NCBI RefSeq assembly: GCF_009928485.1
Contig: NZ_JAABNP010000018.1
Coordinates: 50,207-114,206, forward strand
Source: Clostridium sp. C2-6-12
GTDB taxonomy: Bacteria; Bacillota; Clostridia; Clostridiales; Clostridiaceae
DNA length: 64,000 bases
Reading direction: 5' to 3'
Positions within the stretch are counted from its first letter, which is position 1; every line of letters starts with the position of its first letter. The notes beneath the pieces are model-generated. The model ran no database searches. It had not been told where the DNA came from and worked only from the letters and a program-made list of their open reading frames with translations. Both the position numbers and the translations under genes were made by a program. Below are positions 27,353-36,659 of the stretch, one piece after another.

Positions 27353-28546
27353 CTATTTATAGCACTTATTTACTGCCTCTAGTAATCTCTGTAATGCCTC
27401 TTCTAATATTCTTTTAGGGCAAGCTAAATTTATTCTTTCAAAACCTTGCCCACCTTCTCCGAATATGTATCCTTCATCTAAAAAAAGCTGCGCCTCCATC
27501 TGCATAAATTTTTCCAGTGCCTTATAATCAGATTCTAATTCTCTAAAATCAAGCCATTGGAGATATGTACCTTCTAAATTAATCACCTTAACTTCTGGTA
27601 GGTTCTGATCAAAAAAACTCTGAACAAGTTTTTTATTTTCCTCTAATACTTTAATTAATTGCTCAAGCCACTCTTCACCTTCGTTATAAGCTATTTCACA
27701 AGCTTTATATCCAAAGATATTTAATACTGAATAATCTCCATAAACCTTTCTATGTTCACGAATAACTTTTTTTCTAATATCCAAATTAGGAATAATTATG
27801 TTTGAGGTTTGTAATCCTGCTAAATTGAATGTTTTGCTAGGAGCTGTACATATAACAGAATTATTTGCAAATTCTTCTGAAATGCTTGCAAAAACTGTAT
27901 GCTTAAAACCAGGCATTATCAAATCAAAATGAATTTCATCAGATACTATAAGCACATCATTATCTATGCATATTCTTCCTATTTTCTTTAATTCCTCTTT
28001 CGTCCAGACACGTCCAACTGGATTATGAGGACTGCATAATATTAAAAGCTTTGTGCTTTCTAATTTTGCTTTCTTTTCAAAATCTTCGAAATTTATCTCA
28101 TAATGTCCATTTGAAATAATTAGCTCTGTACTGATTACTTTTCTTTGGTTCTTTTCAATTGCTTTATAAAACGGATAGTATACTGGTGTCATAATAAGGA
28201 CTCCATCATTCTCTTCTGTGAGGGCTCTGACTATTGTAAATAGAGCTGGAACTACTCCTGGAAATTCAATAAGCCAATCCTTTTTAATACTCCATTTATG
28301 CCTTCTCTCCATCCAAGAATGTATTGATCTATAATATTCTTCTGTAGGCTCTGTATATCCTAAAACACTTGAATCTATATATCTTTTTAATCCTTCTGCA
28401 ATTTCTGGTGGGCTCTTAAATTCCATATCTGCAACTGAAAATGGCACTATATTCTCACCGACATCTTTATTAATCTTCGCCATCATATTCCATTTACTAG
28501 ATCCTGCATTCCTTCTCGATATTAAATTATTAAAATCATAATTCAT
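27353..28546 (-). CDS. MalY/PatB-family cystathionine beta-lyase or aminotransferase
   Basis: The 397-residue fold-type I PLP enzyme begins with RRNAGSSKWNMM and PFSVADMEFKSPPEI, typical of the MalY/PatB family. It shows CSPHNPVGRVWTKEEL, VSDEIHFDLIMPG and the PLP lysine in APSKTFNLAGLQTSN. Members cleave cystathionine or S-substituted cysteines to ammonia, pyruvate and thiol; MalY also modulates a regulator. ATG follows GGAGAGGG. No sulfur genes are near. Confidence 0.9.
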   Translation of the reverse strand: MNYDFNNLISRRNAGSSKWNMMAKINKDVGENIVPFSVADMEFKSPPEIAEGLKRYIDSSVLGYTEPTEEYYRSIHSWMERRHKWSIKKDWLIEFPGVVPALFTIVRALTEENDGVLIMTPVYYPFYKAIEKNQRKVISTELIISNGHYEINFEDFEKKAKLESTKLLILCSPHNPVGRVWTKEELKKIGRICIDNDVLIVSDEIHFDLIMPGFKHTVFASISEEFANNSVICTAPSKTFNLAGLQTSNIIIPNLDIRKKVIREHRKVYGDYSVLNIFGYKACEIAYNEGEEWLEQLIKVLEENKKLVQSFFDQNLPEVKVINLEGTYLQWLDFRELESDYKALEKFMQMEAQLFLDEGYIFGEGGQGFERINLACPKRILEEALQRLLEAVNKCYK

Positions 28547-28659
28547 TAAATTCCCTCTCCTTTCTATATTGGCAATCTAATATATTCATTATATCAATCC
28601 AGTTTTTATTTTCAACTTTGTGAAAAATATACTATATTGCAGATATTTTATGATATCTT

Positions 28660-28696
28660 AGTACTTTAGAATTATTAGAGATAATTCTAAAGTACT
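28660..28696. terminator. Perfect inverted repeat, possible terminator
   Basis: Arms AGTACTTTAGAATTAT and ATAATTCTAAAGTACT around five bases. It lies 11 bases after the HAD gene stop on the minus strand. It lacks a T-run, so termination is likely but not certain. Confidence 0.65.
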
Positions 28697-28707
28697 CCTA
28701 TATTAAA

Positions 28708-29430
28708 CTACAAATATTTAAGCAATTCTCCTAAACTTGTTATTTCTCTATTGGGTATAATTTTATCATTTACCTTTTCATTTTTGCTATTAAGCCATAT
28801 AGTTTTCATCCCTAAATCTAATGCTGGCTTAATATCACTTTTAATATTATCACCAATCATAAGTGCTTCTTCTGGAAAAACTTTCATTGTTTCAATTGCA
28901 GTTTTAAATATTTTTATGTTTGGTTTACCAATTCTTAGTGAATAGCTAAAAGTAAAGTTATCAATTAATTCATATATTCCAGCTTTTTTAAAACATTCTT
29001 TCATAACTTCATCATAATAGCAGGTATTTGATATTACTCCTATTTTATATCCCTTATCTTTTATTGCTTTTAGAGTATTATATATATTATCTTCAAAAAA
29101 TACATTTTCTCTGTATTCTGTATAAAATTCATTGATTGCTTTTATACATTCATTTATATTAAGCTTTATATTATATTCTGCTAGAAAATTATTTAAAAAA
29201 TCTTCTATTGGATATTCTTTAAAAGTAGTAGTCCTATCTTCTATCCCTTCCATCCAGCTTTTAAAAAAAATATTTTTCACTTCATTAATAGTAATATTAG
29301 TATTAAATTTATTTAAATATCTTGTAAGATATATTAATCCTTGCTCGTCCTTTTCCTCATCGGAATTCCCATAATGAAAATTTAATAATGTATTTCCCAT
29401 ATCAAAAAATATTACTTTTACTCCATCCAT
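28708..29430 (-). CDS. HAD-family hydrolase
   Basis: The 240-residue protein has HAD motif I FFDMGNTLL (with methionine-glycine in place of D-G), motif II VISNTCY, and motifs III/IV GKPNIKIF and MIGDNIKSDI. A helical cap lies between about residues 20 and 95. It is a cytoplasmic phosphatase of unknown substrate, similar in length to YjjG or 2-haloacid dehalogenase-like phosphatases. The catalytic D is at residue 11; the second acid expected two residues later is N, which may reduce phosphatase activity. ATG follows GAGGTAAAG. Confidence 0.9.
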   Translation of the reverse strand: MDGVKVIFFDMGNTLLNFHYGNSDEEKDEQGLIYLTRYLNKFNTNITINEVKNIFFKSWMEGIEDRTTTFKEYPIEDFLNNFLAEYNIKLNINECIKAINEFYTEYRENVFFEDNIYNTLKAIKDKGYKIGVISNTCYYDEVMKECFKKAGIYELIDNFTFSYSLRIGKPNIKIFKTAIETMKVFPEEALMIGDNIKSDIKPALDLGMKTIWLNSKNEKVNDKIIPNREITSLGELLKYL

Positions 29431-29521
29431 AACTTTACCTCAAATAGTATACTTTTTATCAAAAATTACTACCATAACTCCTTCGAATTTTATTTATAAT
29501 TTTTATATATTACTAAAAACT

Positions 29522-29950
29522 TTAAATCATATCTTTAACTTTGTTTAAAAGTATTGGCTGAATTTCAGGGTATGTCCATTTATTTGGCAATTGATCAAAT
29601 AACTCTATCTTCTCCATTTCAAAGTCTGGTAATTCATCGAAATTTTTAATATCCGCATAAAATACTGCTCCAAATGATTCTTCAGAGCTTTCTTTTGTTC
29701 CATATTCCTTTATTACTGAATATGTGCAAATATATTTTAAATAATATTCAACTGCACCTGTTTCCTCAAAAAGTTCTCTTTTAGCTGTTGTTATTATATC
29801 TTCCCCTTCATCTCTATGTCCTCCTGGACATTCATAAGTATCCCTATCTCTATGTTTACAGAATACCCATTTCCCATTTGATTTTGCTATTATCACTGCA
29901 AACTTTAATAATTCATCGCTAACTTTGTCATAAAAATTTACTTTAGTCAT
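29522..29950 (-). CDS. Nudix hydrolase
   Basis: The 142-residue protein carries a full Nudix box at about residues 44-66 (GHRDEGEDIITTAKRELFEE), including REL-EE residues for metal binding. It is followed by a C-terminal segment NKWTYPEIQPILL. Such enzymes hydrolyse nucleoside diphosphate derivatives; the substrate cannot be told. ATG follows AAGGAGATAG. Confidence 0.92.
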   Translation of the reverse strand: MTKVNFYDKVSDELLKFAVIIAKSNGKWVFCKHRDRDTYECPGGHRDEGEDIITTAKRELFEETGAVEYYLKYICTYSVIKEYGTKESSEESFGAVFYADIKNFDELPDFEMEKIELFDQLPNKWTYPEIQPILLNKVKDMI

Positions 29951-30081
29951 ATCTATCTCCTTATATTACCTGAAACTATTAATTCCCCTCTAATTTATTA
30001 CAGTACTTATTATAACATTTCTTACATAATATCACATGATATATCCCTAAAATTTCAAATTTATATGAAAATTTTTCTAAT

Positions 30082-30115
30082 AAAAAAAGCCAAGAAGTTT
30101 CTGCTACTCCTTAGC
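30082..30115 (-). terminator. Terminator after the coiled-coil gene
   Basis: On the minus strand AGCTAAGGAGT pairs with ACTTCTTGGCT (two wobble or mismatched positions) and is followed by seven T residues. Confidence 0.8.
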
Positions 30116-30153
30116 TATCTATAATCTAAATACGCTTAATAAACAAACTGTAA

Positions 30154-30423
30154 TTAAGTCATTTTCATTCTCATTTTTATCTGTGCTATTTCAGAACTAT
30201 TTTGAGCTGTTGCTAATTCAGAACTTCTTGCATCTTCTCTAGTTTCTTTAATATTTATTTTAATTGAATTAGTATCTAGTTTTATATCTTTTATGTCTGA
30301 TTCAATTCTATCTAATCTTTTATCAATATTCTTTAAATCTGATTTCATTTCTTGTTGATTTTCATCCAATTTATCTATGCTCTTTTGCATTTGTTTTAAT
30401 ATGTCTAGAATTTAATTCTCCAC
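30154..30423 (-). pseudogene. Small coiled-coil protein gene with stop at codon 4
   Basis: The frame from ATG 30390 encodes 78 residues of charged heptad repeats (KNIDKRLDRIESDIKDIKLD), a coiled coil. Upstream the same frame continues through ILDILKQ to GTG 30423, which has GAGGTG five bases before it, but codon 4 is TAA (30414-30412). The natural start therefore looks like MEN-stop-ILDILKQMQKSI. The ATG at 30390 has no ribosome site. I read it as a recent nonsense mutation; a sequencing error or reinitiation are alternatives. Function unknown. Confidence 0.6.
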
Positions 30424-30505
30424 ACTATCACCTCACGTAAAATTACTGAGTATATCGATTATAACATAAAAAAGTGAGCAGTGTTATACTTATTTTTATG
30501 AAAAT

Positions 30506-30538
30506 AATGGGTACTCAAATGATTTTGAGATACCCATT
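30506..30538 (-). terminator. Terminator of the branched-chain amino acid operon
   Basis: AATGGGTACTCAAA pairs with TTTGAGATACCCATT (one bulge), about 30 bases after the last gene's stop, followed by a T-rich stretch on the minus strand. Confidence 0.8.
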
Positions 30539-30569
30539 TACTAATTATAGAGCTTTCCCTAATTTAATT

Positions 30570-31733
30570 TTATTCAGGTTTTATAGTATCAAGATAAGTA
30601 TATTTTCCATCTTTAACTACCTTTAAAACCGCATCTTTTACTGCATTATTATTTTCATCTATGGTAATTACACCAGCAGCACCAGGAAAATTCTTAGTTT
30701 TCGCAATTTCATCTCTAATTTTTACTGAATCTGAAGAATTTGCTCTCTTAATTGCATCTAAAATTAATATATATGCATCATAACCTAAGGCTGTAGCTGC
30801 CGATGGTTCCTTATTATACTCTTTTCTATACTCATCAAGGAAAACTTTAGACTCAGAAGTTATAGGAGTTTCACTAGCAAAAAAAGTTGAAAACACTGTT
30901 CCCTCTACATCTTCTTTACCTATATCTTTAAATTCTGGTGTTTCCCAAGTATCTGCCCCAATTATAGGAGTTGTTATACCGAGTTGCCTTGCTTGCTTTA
31001 CTATCATTGCACCTTCTGTAAAATTTCCTGGAGCAAATATTACATCTGGATTACTACTCTTTATATTGGTAAGCTGTGCAGTAAAGTCTTGATCTCCTGT
31101 ATTATAATTAGCTTTAGCTACAATAGCATTGTTATCCCCTGTAAGCTTTTTAAACTCATCCATAAAAAACTTACAAATACCCACTGAGTAATCACTTGAA
31201 ACTTCTTGAAGAATTGCTACTCTTTTAGCTTTTAGTTTATTTGCTGCATATTTTGCCATAACAGTACCTTGGAAAGGATCTATAAAGCAAACTCTAAAGT
31301 AATAATCATTTCCTGCAGTTACTAAAGGATTTGTACACGTAACTCCAACTGCTGGAACCTTAGCTTCTTGCACAATATCACCTGCGGACATTGATAAACC
31401 ACTACCATAACTTCCTATAATCGCATTAACATGTTCTTGTTCTATAAGATTTGCAGCGGCATTAGCTGCTTCTACTTTATCAGACTTATTATCAGCAAAA
31501 ACTAATTCTACCTTCTTACCAAGTACTGTTGGATAGAGCTTATTTGCAAATTTAGCGCCTTCTGCTTCAAGTGCTCCTCCTGCAGCATTAGCACCTGTCA
31601 TTGGTTCAAATACACCAATTTTTATAACATCGCTATTCTCATTTCTTTTTGTATTTGCTTTAGAAGCACACCCTCCTAACCCAAAAGTAGTTATAATCGC
31701 TAGGGTCAAAAGTAAAGATATTTTTTTCTTCAT
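30570..31733 (-). CDS. livJ: Branched-chain amino acid ABC transporter, substrate-binding lipoprotein (copy 2)
   Basis: The 387-residue lipoprotein has a signal peptide with lipobox LGGC at about residues 19-22, then a Leu/Ile/Val-binding periplasmic-type domain (KIGVFEPMTGANAAGG, DNKSDKVEAANAAANLI, NPDVIFAPGNFTEG). It captures the amino acid at the outer face of the membrane for LivHMGF. The ATG at 31733 follows GAGGGAG; the longer frame to 31811 has no site. It is the last gene of the operon and nearly identical to the copy at 35307-36476, differing near GSYGSGLSMS and VGVTC. Confidence 0.93.
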   Translation of the reverse strand: MKKKISLLLTLAIITTFGLGGCASKANTKRNENSDVIKIGVFEPMTGANAAGGALEAEGAKFANKLYPTVLGKKVELVFADNKSDKVEAANAAANLIEQEHVNAIIGSYGSGLSMSAGDIVQEAKVPAVGVTCTNPLVTAGNDYYFRVCFIDPFQGTVMAKYAANKLKAKRVAILQEVSSDYSVGICKFFMDEFKKLTGDNNAIVAKANYNTGDQDFTAQLTNIKSSNPDVIFAPGNFTEGAMIVKQARQLGITTPIIGADTWETPEFKDIGKEDVEGTVFSTFFASETPITSESKVFLDEYRKEYNKEPSAATALGYDAYILILDAIKRANSSDSVKIRDEIAKTKNFPGAAGVITIDENNNAVKDAVLKVVKDGKYTYLDTIKPE

Positions 31734-31853
31734 AAGAATACTCCCTCTTAATATTAGTTTGATTAAATTAATACACACTATAAAAAATAACAAGCCAGTA
31801 TGCCATTGCATTTGACCTGCTATTATTTATATTTCTATATAAAAACTTTCATA

Positions 31854-32564
31854 TTACAAGGCTTCACCAAGGTAAGCCTTTTTAATTTCATCATTGCTTA
31901 GTAATTCCTGACCAGAACCACTTAAGGTTATTCTACCTGTTTCCATAATATAACCTATATCAGCAATCTTTAATGCTGCATTAGCATTTTGTTCTATTAA
32001 TAAAACTGTCATACCTTCTTCATTTATTTTCTTTATGATTCCAAATAACTCTTTTACGATTATTGGAGCAAGACCTAACGAAGGTTCATCCATCATTATT
32101 AACTTTGGTCTAGACATAAGAGCTCTTCCTATAGCTAACATTTGCTGCTCACCACCTGAAAGCGTTCCTGCGGCCTGCCAAGTTCTTTCTTTAAGACGTG
32201 GAAAAAGTGAATATACTTTTTCTAAATCCTCTGCTATACCTGCAGTATCTTTTCTTGAATACGCACCTATCTTTAAATTTTCTAGTACTGTAAGATCTGC
32301 AAAAACTTTTCTTCCTTCTGGAACTAAAGCTATTCCTTTTTTAACCATAAGCTCTGTATTAAGCTTTGTTAAATCTGTGCCTTCATAATCTATACTTCCG
32401 CTCTTAGGTTTAACAAGACCTACTATAGATTTTAAGGTAGTGCTTTTTCCTGCTCCATTAGCTCCTACTAAAGTTACTATTTTACCACTTGGTACTTCTA
32501 AGCTTACACCTTTTAAAGCTTCTATACCACCATAGGCTACTACTAAATTATCTATTTTAATCAT
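31854..32564 (-). CDS. livF: Branched-chain amino acid ABC transporter ATPase LivF
   Basis: The 236-residue ATPase has Walker A GANGAGKSTT, signature LSGGEQQML, Walker B LIMMDEPSLGLAP and switch His replaced in the LivF manner (LLIEQNA). The ATG overlaps the livG stop by eight bases, with GGGGGTG inside livG as ribosome site, so translation is coupled. Confidence 0.95.
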   Translation of the reverse strand: MIKIDNLVVAYGGIEALKGVSLEVPSGKIVTLVGANGAGKSTTLKSIVGLVKPKSGSIDYEGTDLTKLNTELMVKKGIALVPEGRKVFADLTVLENLKIGAYSRKDTAGIAEDLEKVYSLFPRLKERTWQAAGTLSGGEQQMLAIGRALMSRPKLIMMDEPSLGLAPIIVKELFGIIKKINEEGMTVLLIEQNANAALKIADIGYIMETGRITLSGSGQELLSNDEIKKAYLGEAL

Positions 32565-33327
32565 CTTCAGACACCCCCAAGTAAGCATCGATAACCTTTT
32601 TATCATTTTGGATTTCAGAAGGTGTACCTTCAGCTATAGTTATTCCATATTCAAAAACCTGAATTCTATCTGATAAGCTCATAACCATATTCATATGATG
32701 TTCTATCATAAATATAGATAAGTTGAATTTATCTTTTATTTCCCTAACAAAAGCTGTAAGTTCTTCTGTTTCAGTAGGGTTCATCCCCGCTGCAGGTTCA
32801 TCTAATAGAAGAAGTTTAGGATTAGTTGCAAGAGCTCTTGCTATTTCAAGCTTTCTTTGCTTTCCATATGGAAGTGAGCTTGCTTTTTCATCCTTTAAAT
32901 CTTCAAGACCTAATTCCTTTAATAGAGAAATAGATTTTTCTACCATTTCTTTTTCTTCTTTTCTGTATTTTGGCAATTTGAACATAGCTTCAAATACATT
33001 TGATTTAATATGAACATGATTTGCAATTAATACATTTTCAAGTACAGTTAAATCATTAAAAAGTCTTATATTTTGGAAGGTTCTAGCAATACCAGTTTGA
33101 GTTATAAGATCCTGTCTCATTCCAGTAATATCCTTATCATTAAAAATCACTTTACCTTTTGTAGGTGTATAAACATTTGTTATCATATTAAAAGCTGTTG
33201 TCTTTCCAGCCCCATTAGGTCCTATTAAGGAAATTATTTCACCTTCATTAATTTCAAGGTTAAAATCATTAACTGCTGTAAGTCCACCAAACTGCATTGT
33301 AGCATTTTTTACTTGTAATAAAGCCAT
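32557..33327 (-). CDS. livG: Branched-chain amino acid ABC transporter ATPase LivG
   Basis: The 256-residue ATPase has Walker A GPNGAGKTTA, the LivG-type segment GIARTFQNIRLF, signature LPYGKQRKLEIARA, Walker B LLLLDEPAAGMNP and FMIEHHMN. Its ATG overlaps the livM stop by one base (TAATG). Confidence 0.95.
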   Translation of the reverse strand: MALLQVKNATMQFGGLTAVNDFNLEINEGEIISLIGPNGAGKTTAFNMITNVYTPTKGKVIFNDKDITGMRQDLITQTGIARTFQNIRLFNDLTVLENVLIANHVHIKSNVFEAMFKLPKYRKEEKEMVEKSISLLKELGLEDLKDEKASSLPYGKQRKLEIARALATNPKLLLLDEPAAGMNPTETEELTAFVREIKDKFNLSIFMIEHHMNMVMSLSDRIQVFEYGITIAEGTPSEIQNDKKVIDAYLGVSEDD

Positions 33328-34385
33328 TATTTATTCCCTCCTTCTTCTAGAGGTTTTTTACTTGAATATTTAAATATTGATTTCCATGAAAATTCTTTTG
33401 AACCCATAATTCCATGCCTAAAGAATAATACTATTATCATAAGCAATATTGAGAAAATTACCATTCTAAGCCCAGGTATTCCACTAAAACTGAAAATTCC
33501 TAAATCAAATTTCTTTTCCATATCTAAGAATCTTAATGCTTCTCCAAGGATTGTAACAACAAAAGCTGAAATTACTGTACCTGTAACGCTTCCCATACCT
33601 CCAATAACTATAATAAGAAGTATATTAAATGTAAGACTGAATTTAAACATATTAGGATCTATTGTCCCCATTAAGTTTCCAAGAAGCCCTCCACCTACAC
33701 CTGCAAAGAAAGCCCCTACTACAAAACCTATAGTCTTATGTTTAAATAAACTTATTCCCATACTTTCTGCTGCAATTTCATCTTCTCTAATAGACTTTAA
33801 TGCTCTTCCATATGAACTATTTATAAATGAAAGTAGAATTATTATAGTTACAATTGCAACTCCAAAACTCCAATATAAATTTGTAGTACGAGGAATACCT
33901 CTTAGTCCTAGTGCCCCATTAGTTAGACTTTGTGCATTAGTAATTACTATTCTAATTATTTCTGCGAAACCTAGAGTAGCAATAGCTAAGTAATCACCTT
34001 TAAGTCTTAAAGCAGGAGCACCAATTAAAAATGCTATAAAAGCTGATAAAAGACCAGCTATAATAAGTGCTACAATAAATGGCACTTGAATATTATTAAA
34101 TGGTGCCATTAATGGTTCCATAAAGAAATTTTGAGTTTTAACTTTTACACTCATAGTAAGAATTGCAGTTGTATAAGCACCGATTGCTATAAAACCTGCA
34201 TGTCCTAATGAAAACAATCCAGTAAATCCATTAATTAAATTTAAACTTAAGCCTAAAACTGTATATATTGCACACAAATTTAAGATTCTGATTTTATAAG
34301 AGTCTAAGCTATTATTTGCAACAAATAGGAGTAAAAATACAATTGCAATAAGAGCTATATTCAAAAATTTATTTTTATTGTTCAT
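33327..34385 (-). CDS. livM: Branched-chain amino acid ABC transporter permease LivM
   Basis: The 352-residue protein has about nine or ten membrane segments and the LivM hallmarks LNLINGFTGLFSLGHAGF, AIATLGFAEIIRI and MGISLFKHKTIGFV (EAA-like loop, after ESMG). It pairs with LivH to form the membrane channel. Two bases separate it from livH. Confidence 0.95.
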   Translation of the reverse strand: MNNKNKFLNIALIAIVFLLLFVANNSLDSYKIRILNLCAIYTVLGLSLNLINGFTGLFSLGHAGFIAIGAYTTAILTMSVKVKTQNFFMEPLMAPFNNIQVPFIVALIIAGLLSAFIAFLIGAPALRLKGDYLAIATLGFAEIIRIVITNAQSLTNGALGLRGIPRTTNLYWSFGVAIVTIIILLSFINSSYGRALKSIREDEIAAESMGISLFKHKTIGFVVGAFFAGVGGGLLGNLMGTIDPNMFKFSLTFNILLIIVIGGMGSVTGTVISAFVVTILGEALRFLDMEKKFDLGIFSFSGIPGLRMVIFSILLMIIVLFFRHGIMGSKEFSWKSIFKYSSKKPLEEGGNK

Positions 34386-34387
34386 TT

Positions 34388-35290
34388 TTACACCTTCTCT
34401 GTTAAATTTTTGCCCATTATTCCTGTAGGCTTAAATAATAATATTACTATTAATAGTACAAATGCTAAAGCATCTCTGTATCCTGTTAAACTTGGGAAGA
34501 AACCAACTAACATGATTTCTGTTAATCCTAAGATAAATCCTCCAATAACAGCTCCTTTAATATCTCCTATACCACCAATAACAGCTGCTATAAAACATTT
34601 TAACCCTGGCATCATCCCCATTAAAGCAACTATTTGAGGATATTTTACTGTCCACATCATTGATCCTACTGCTGCAAGACCAGAACCTATAGCAAAAGTA
34701 AAGGAAATTATTCTATTTACGTTTATTCCCATTAGTCTTGCTGTTTCAACATCTTTGGAAGCAGCTCTCATAGCCATACCAACATTTGTGTTATTAACTA
34801 AATGTAATAAAGCAAATAATAATATTATTGTAACTATTGGAATTATAAATGTAAGCCTTTGAATAGAAACTCCACCAATAACAATTACATCCGTAAATAA
34901 TTTAACATCTGGGAAAGCCTTTGGTCTTCCACCAAATAAGACAACTGCTAAATTTTCAAGTAAGAAGGATACACCTATAGCAGAAATCAATACTGAAATC
35001 TTTGGTGCACTTCTAAGTGGTCTATAAGCAGCAAATTCAATCCCCATTCCAAGGAATGCTGTTAAAGCAATTGCTATTATAAAAGCAAAGTACCAAGGAA
35101 GCCCAAAGGTTGCTACTCCAAAAAAGGCAAAGTAAGCAGCCATCATAAATATATCACCATGTGCAAAGTTTATAAGCTTTAATATTCCATATACCATTGT
35201 GTATCCTATGGCAATAAGCGCATATAAACTCCCCACCGAAATTCCATTTGCTAAGTTTTGCATAAATGTAGTTAAATCCATTAAAACCAT
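34388..35290 (-). CDS. livH: Branched-chain amino acid ABC transporter permease LivH
   Basis: The 300-residue protein has eight or so membrane segments and LivH motifs SLYALIAIGYTMVYGILKLI, NFAHGDIFM and the cytoplasmic loop MRAASKDVETARLMGIN. ATG follows AGGTGGTG, 16 bases after the first binding-protein gene. Confidence 0.95.
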   Translation of the reverse strand: MVLMDLTTFMQNLANGISVGSLYALIAIGYTMVYGILKLINFAHGDIFMMAAYFAFFGVATFGLPWYFAFIIAIALTAFLGMGIEFAAYRPLRSAPKISVLISAIGVSFLLENLAVVLFGGRPKAFPDVKLFTDVIVIGGVSIQRLTFIIPIVTIILLFALLHLVNNTNVGMAMRAASKDVETARLMGINVNRIISFTFAIGSGLAAVGSMMWTVKYPQIVALMGMMPGLKCFIAAVIGGIGDIKGAVIGGFILGLTEIMLVGFFPSLTGYRDALAFVLLIVILLFKPTGIMGKNLTEKV

Positions 35291-35306
35291 ATCTTCACCA
35301 CCTAAT

Positions 35307-36476
35307 TTAATTTTGCTCTGGCTTTATGGTATCAAGATAAGTAAACTTACCATCTTTAACTACCTTTAAAACCGCATCTTTTACTGCATTGTTATTTTCA
35401 TCTATTGTTATTACTCCAGCTGCTCCTGGGAAATTCTTTGTTTTTGCAATTTCATTCCTTATTTTTTCAGGATTAGCAGTGCCTGCTCTCTTTATAGCAT
35501 CTAGTATTACTAAATACGCATCATAAGATAAAGCTGAAACCGCTGCTGGTTCTTTATTAAATTCTTGTCTATATGAATCTAGGAATACCTTTGATTCTTT
35601 AGTTATAGGAGTTTCACTTGCAAAGAATGTTGAAAATACTGTACCTTCTACAGCTTCCTTACCTATATCTAAAAATTCTGGTGTTTCCCACGTATCTGCA
35701 CCTATAATAGGCGCCGTTATCCCTAGCTGTCTAGCCTGCTTTACTATCATAGCCCCTTCTGTAAAATTACCTGGAGCAAATATTACATCTGGATTACTGC
35801 TCTTAATATTTGTAAGCTGAGCTGTAAAATCCTGATCCCCTGTATTGTAGTTAGATTTAGCTACAATAGCATTTTTATCTCCTGTAAGCTTAATAAATTC
35901 ATCACTAAAGAATTTACAAATACCTACTGAATAATCACTAGATACTTCCTGAAGAATAGCTACATTTTTAGCTTTAAGCTTATTAGCAGCATATTTTGCC
36001 ATAACTGTTCCTTGAAAAGGATCAATAAAACAAACTCTAAAATAAAAATCATTACCTGCTGTTACTAGTGGATTAGTACAAGAAGCCCCAACAGCTGGAA
36101 CCTTTGCTTCCATTACAATATCCCCTGCTGCCATAGAATTTCCACTTCCCCAGCTTCCTATAATAGCATTAACGTGCTCTTGTTCAATAAGATTAGCTGC
36201 TGCACTAGCTGCTTCAACCTTATCAGATTTGTTATCGGCAAAAACTAATTCTACCTTTTTACCAAGAACTGTTGGATAAAGCTTATTAGCTAGTTTTGCT
36301 CCTTCAACTTCAAGTTGTCCACCTGCTGCGTTCGCCCCTGTCATCGGTTCAAATACACCGATTTTAATAACATCACTTTCAACATATTCTTTTGTTTTTG
36401 TCTTAGCATCACAACCTGCTAGTATAAGTGATGTTGTCATAGCCAGCACCAAAAGCAAAGAAATTTTTCTTTTCAT
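35307..36476 (-). CDS. livJ: Branched-chain amino acid ABC transporter, substrate-binding lipoprotein (copy 1)
   Basis: The 389-residue lipoprotein has signal peptide and lipobox LAGC (about 19-22), followed by the Leu/Ile/Val-binding domain. It heads the operon, with AGGAGGG before the ATG. It is nearly identical to the copy at 30570-31733 over most of its length, which points to a recent duplication; differences include GSWGSGNSMA and VGASC, in the loops that in this family line the ligand pocket. Confidence 0.93.
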   Translation of the reverse strand: MKRKISLLLVLAMTTSLILAGCDAKTKTKEYVESDVIKIGVFEPMTGANAAGGQLEVEGAKLANKLYPTVLGKKVELVFADNKSDKVEAASAAANLIEQEHVNAIIGSWGSGNSMAAGDIVMEAKVPAVGASCTNPLVTAGNDFYFRVCFIDPFQGTVMAKYAANKLKAKNVAILQEVSSDYSVGICKFFSDEFIKLTGDKNAIVAKSNYNTGDQDFTAQLTNIKSSNPDVIFAPGNFTEGAMIVKQARQLGITAPIIGADTWETPEFLDIGKEAVEGTVFSTFFASETPITKESKVFLDSYRQEFNKEPAAVSALSYDAYLVILDAIKRAGTANPEKIRNEIAKTKNFPGAAGVITIDENNNAVKDAVLKVVKDGKFTYLDTIKPEQN

Positions 36477-36599
36477 AAAATAGCCCTCCTAATTCATTGT
36501 TATTTTGCACGCGTAAAAACAATTTATGAAAATATTATTTCCAGATAAAATATTTAAAACCCGTATATCAATCAAATATATATTGCTTTTTTATTTTTT

Positions 36600-36653
36600 A
36601 ATTTTCCATATAAAATAATTCCTATTAATTAATAATTTTCATATAAAATTATT
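36600..36653. promoter_or_regulatory. Repeated palindromic element upstream of liv operon (possible operator)
   Basis: Two similar 20-base elements, AATTTTCCATATAAAATAATT (start 36600) and AATTTTCATATAAAATTATT (start 36634), lie 130-180 bases before the first gene. Each is an inverted repeat of the CodY-like half AATTTTC. CodY control of such operons is common; this assignment is tentative. Confidence 0.4.
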
Positions 36654-36659
36654 AATCCA

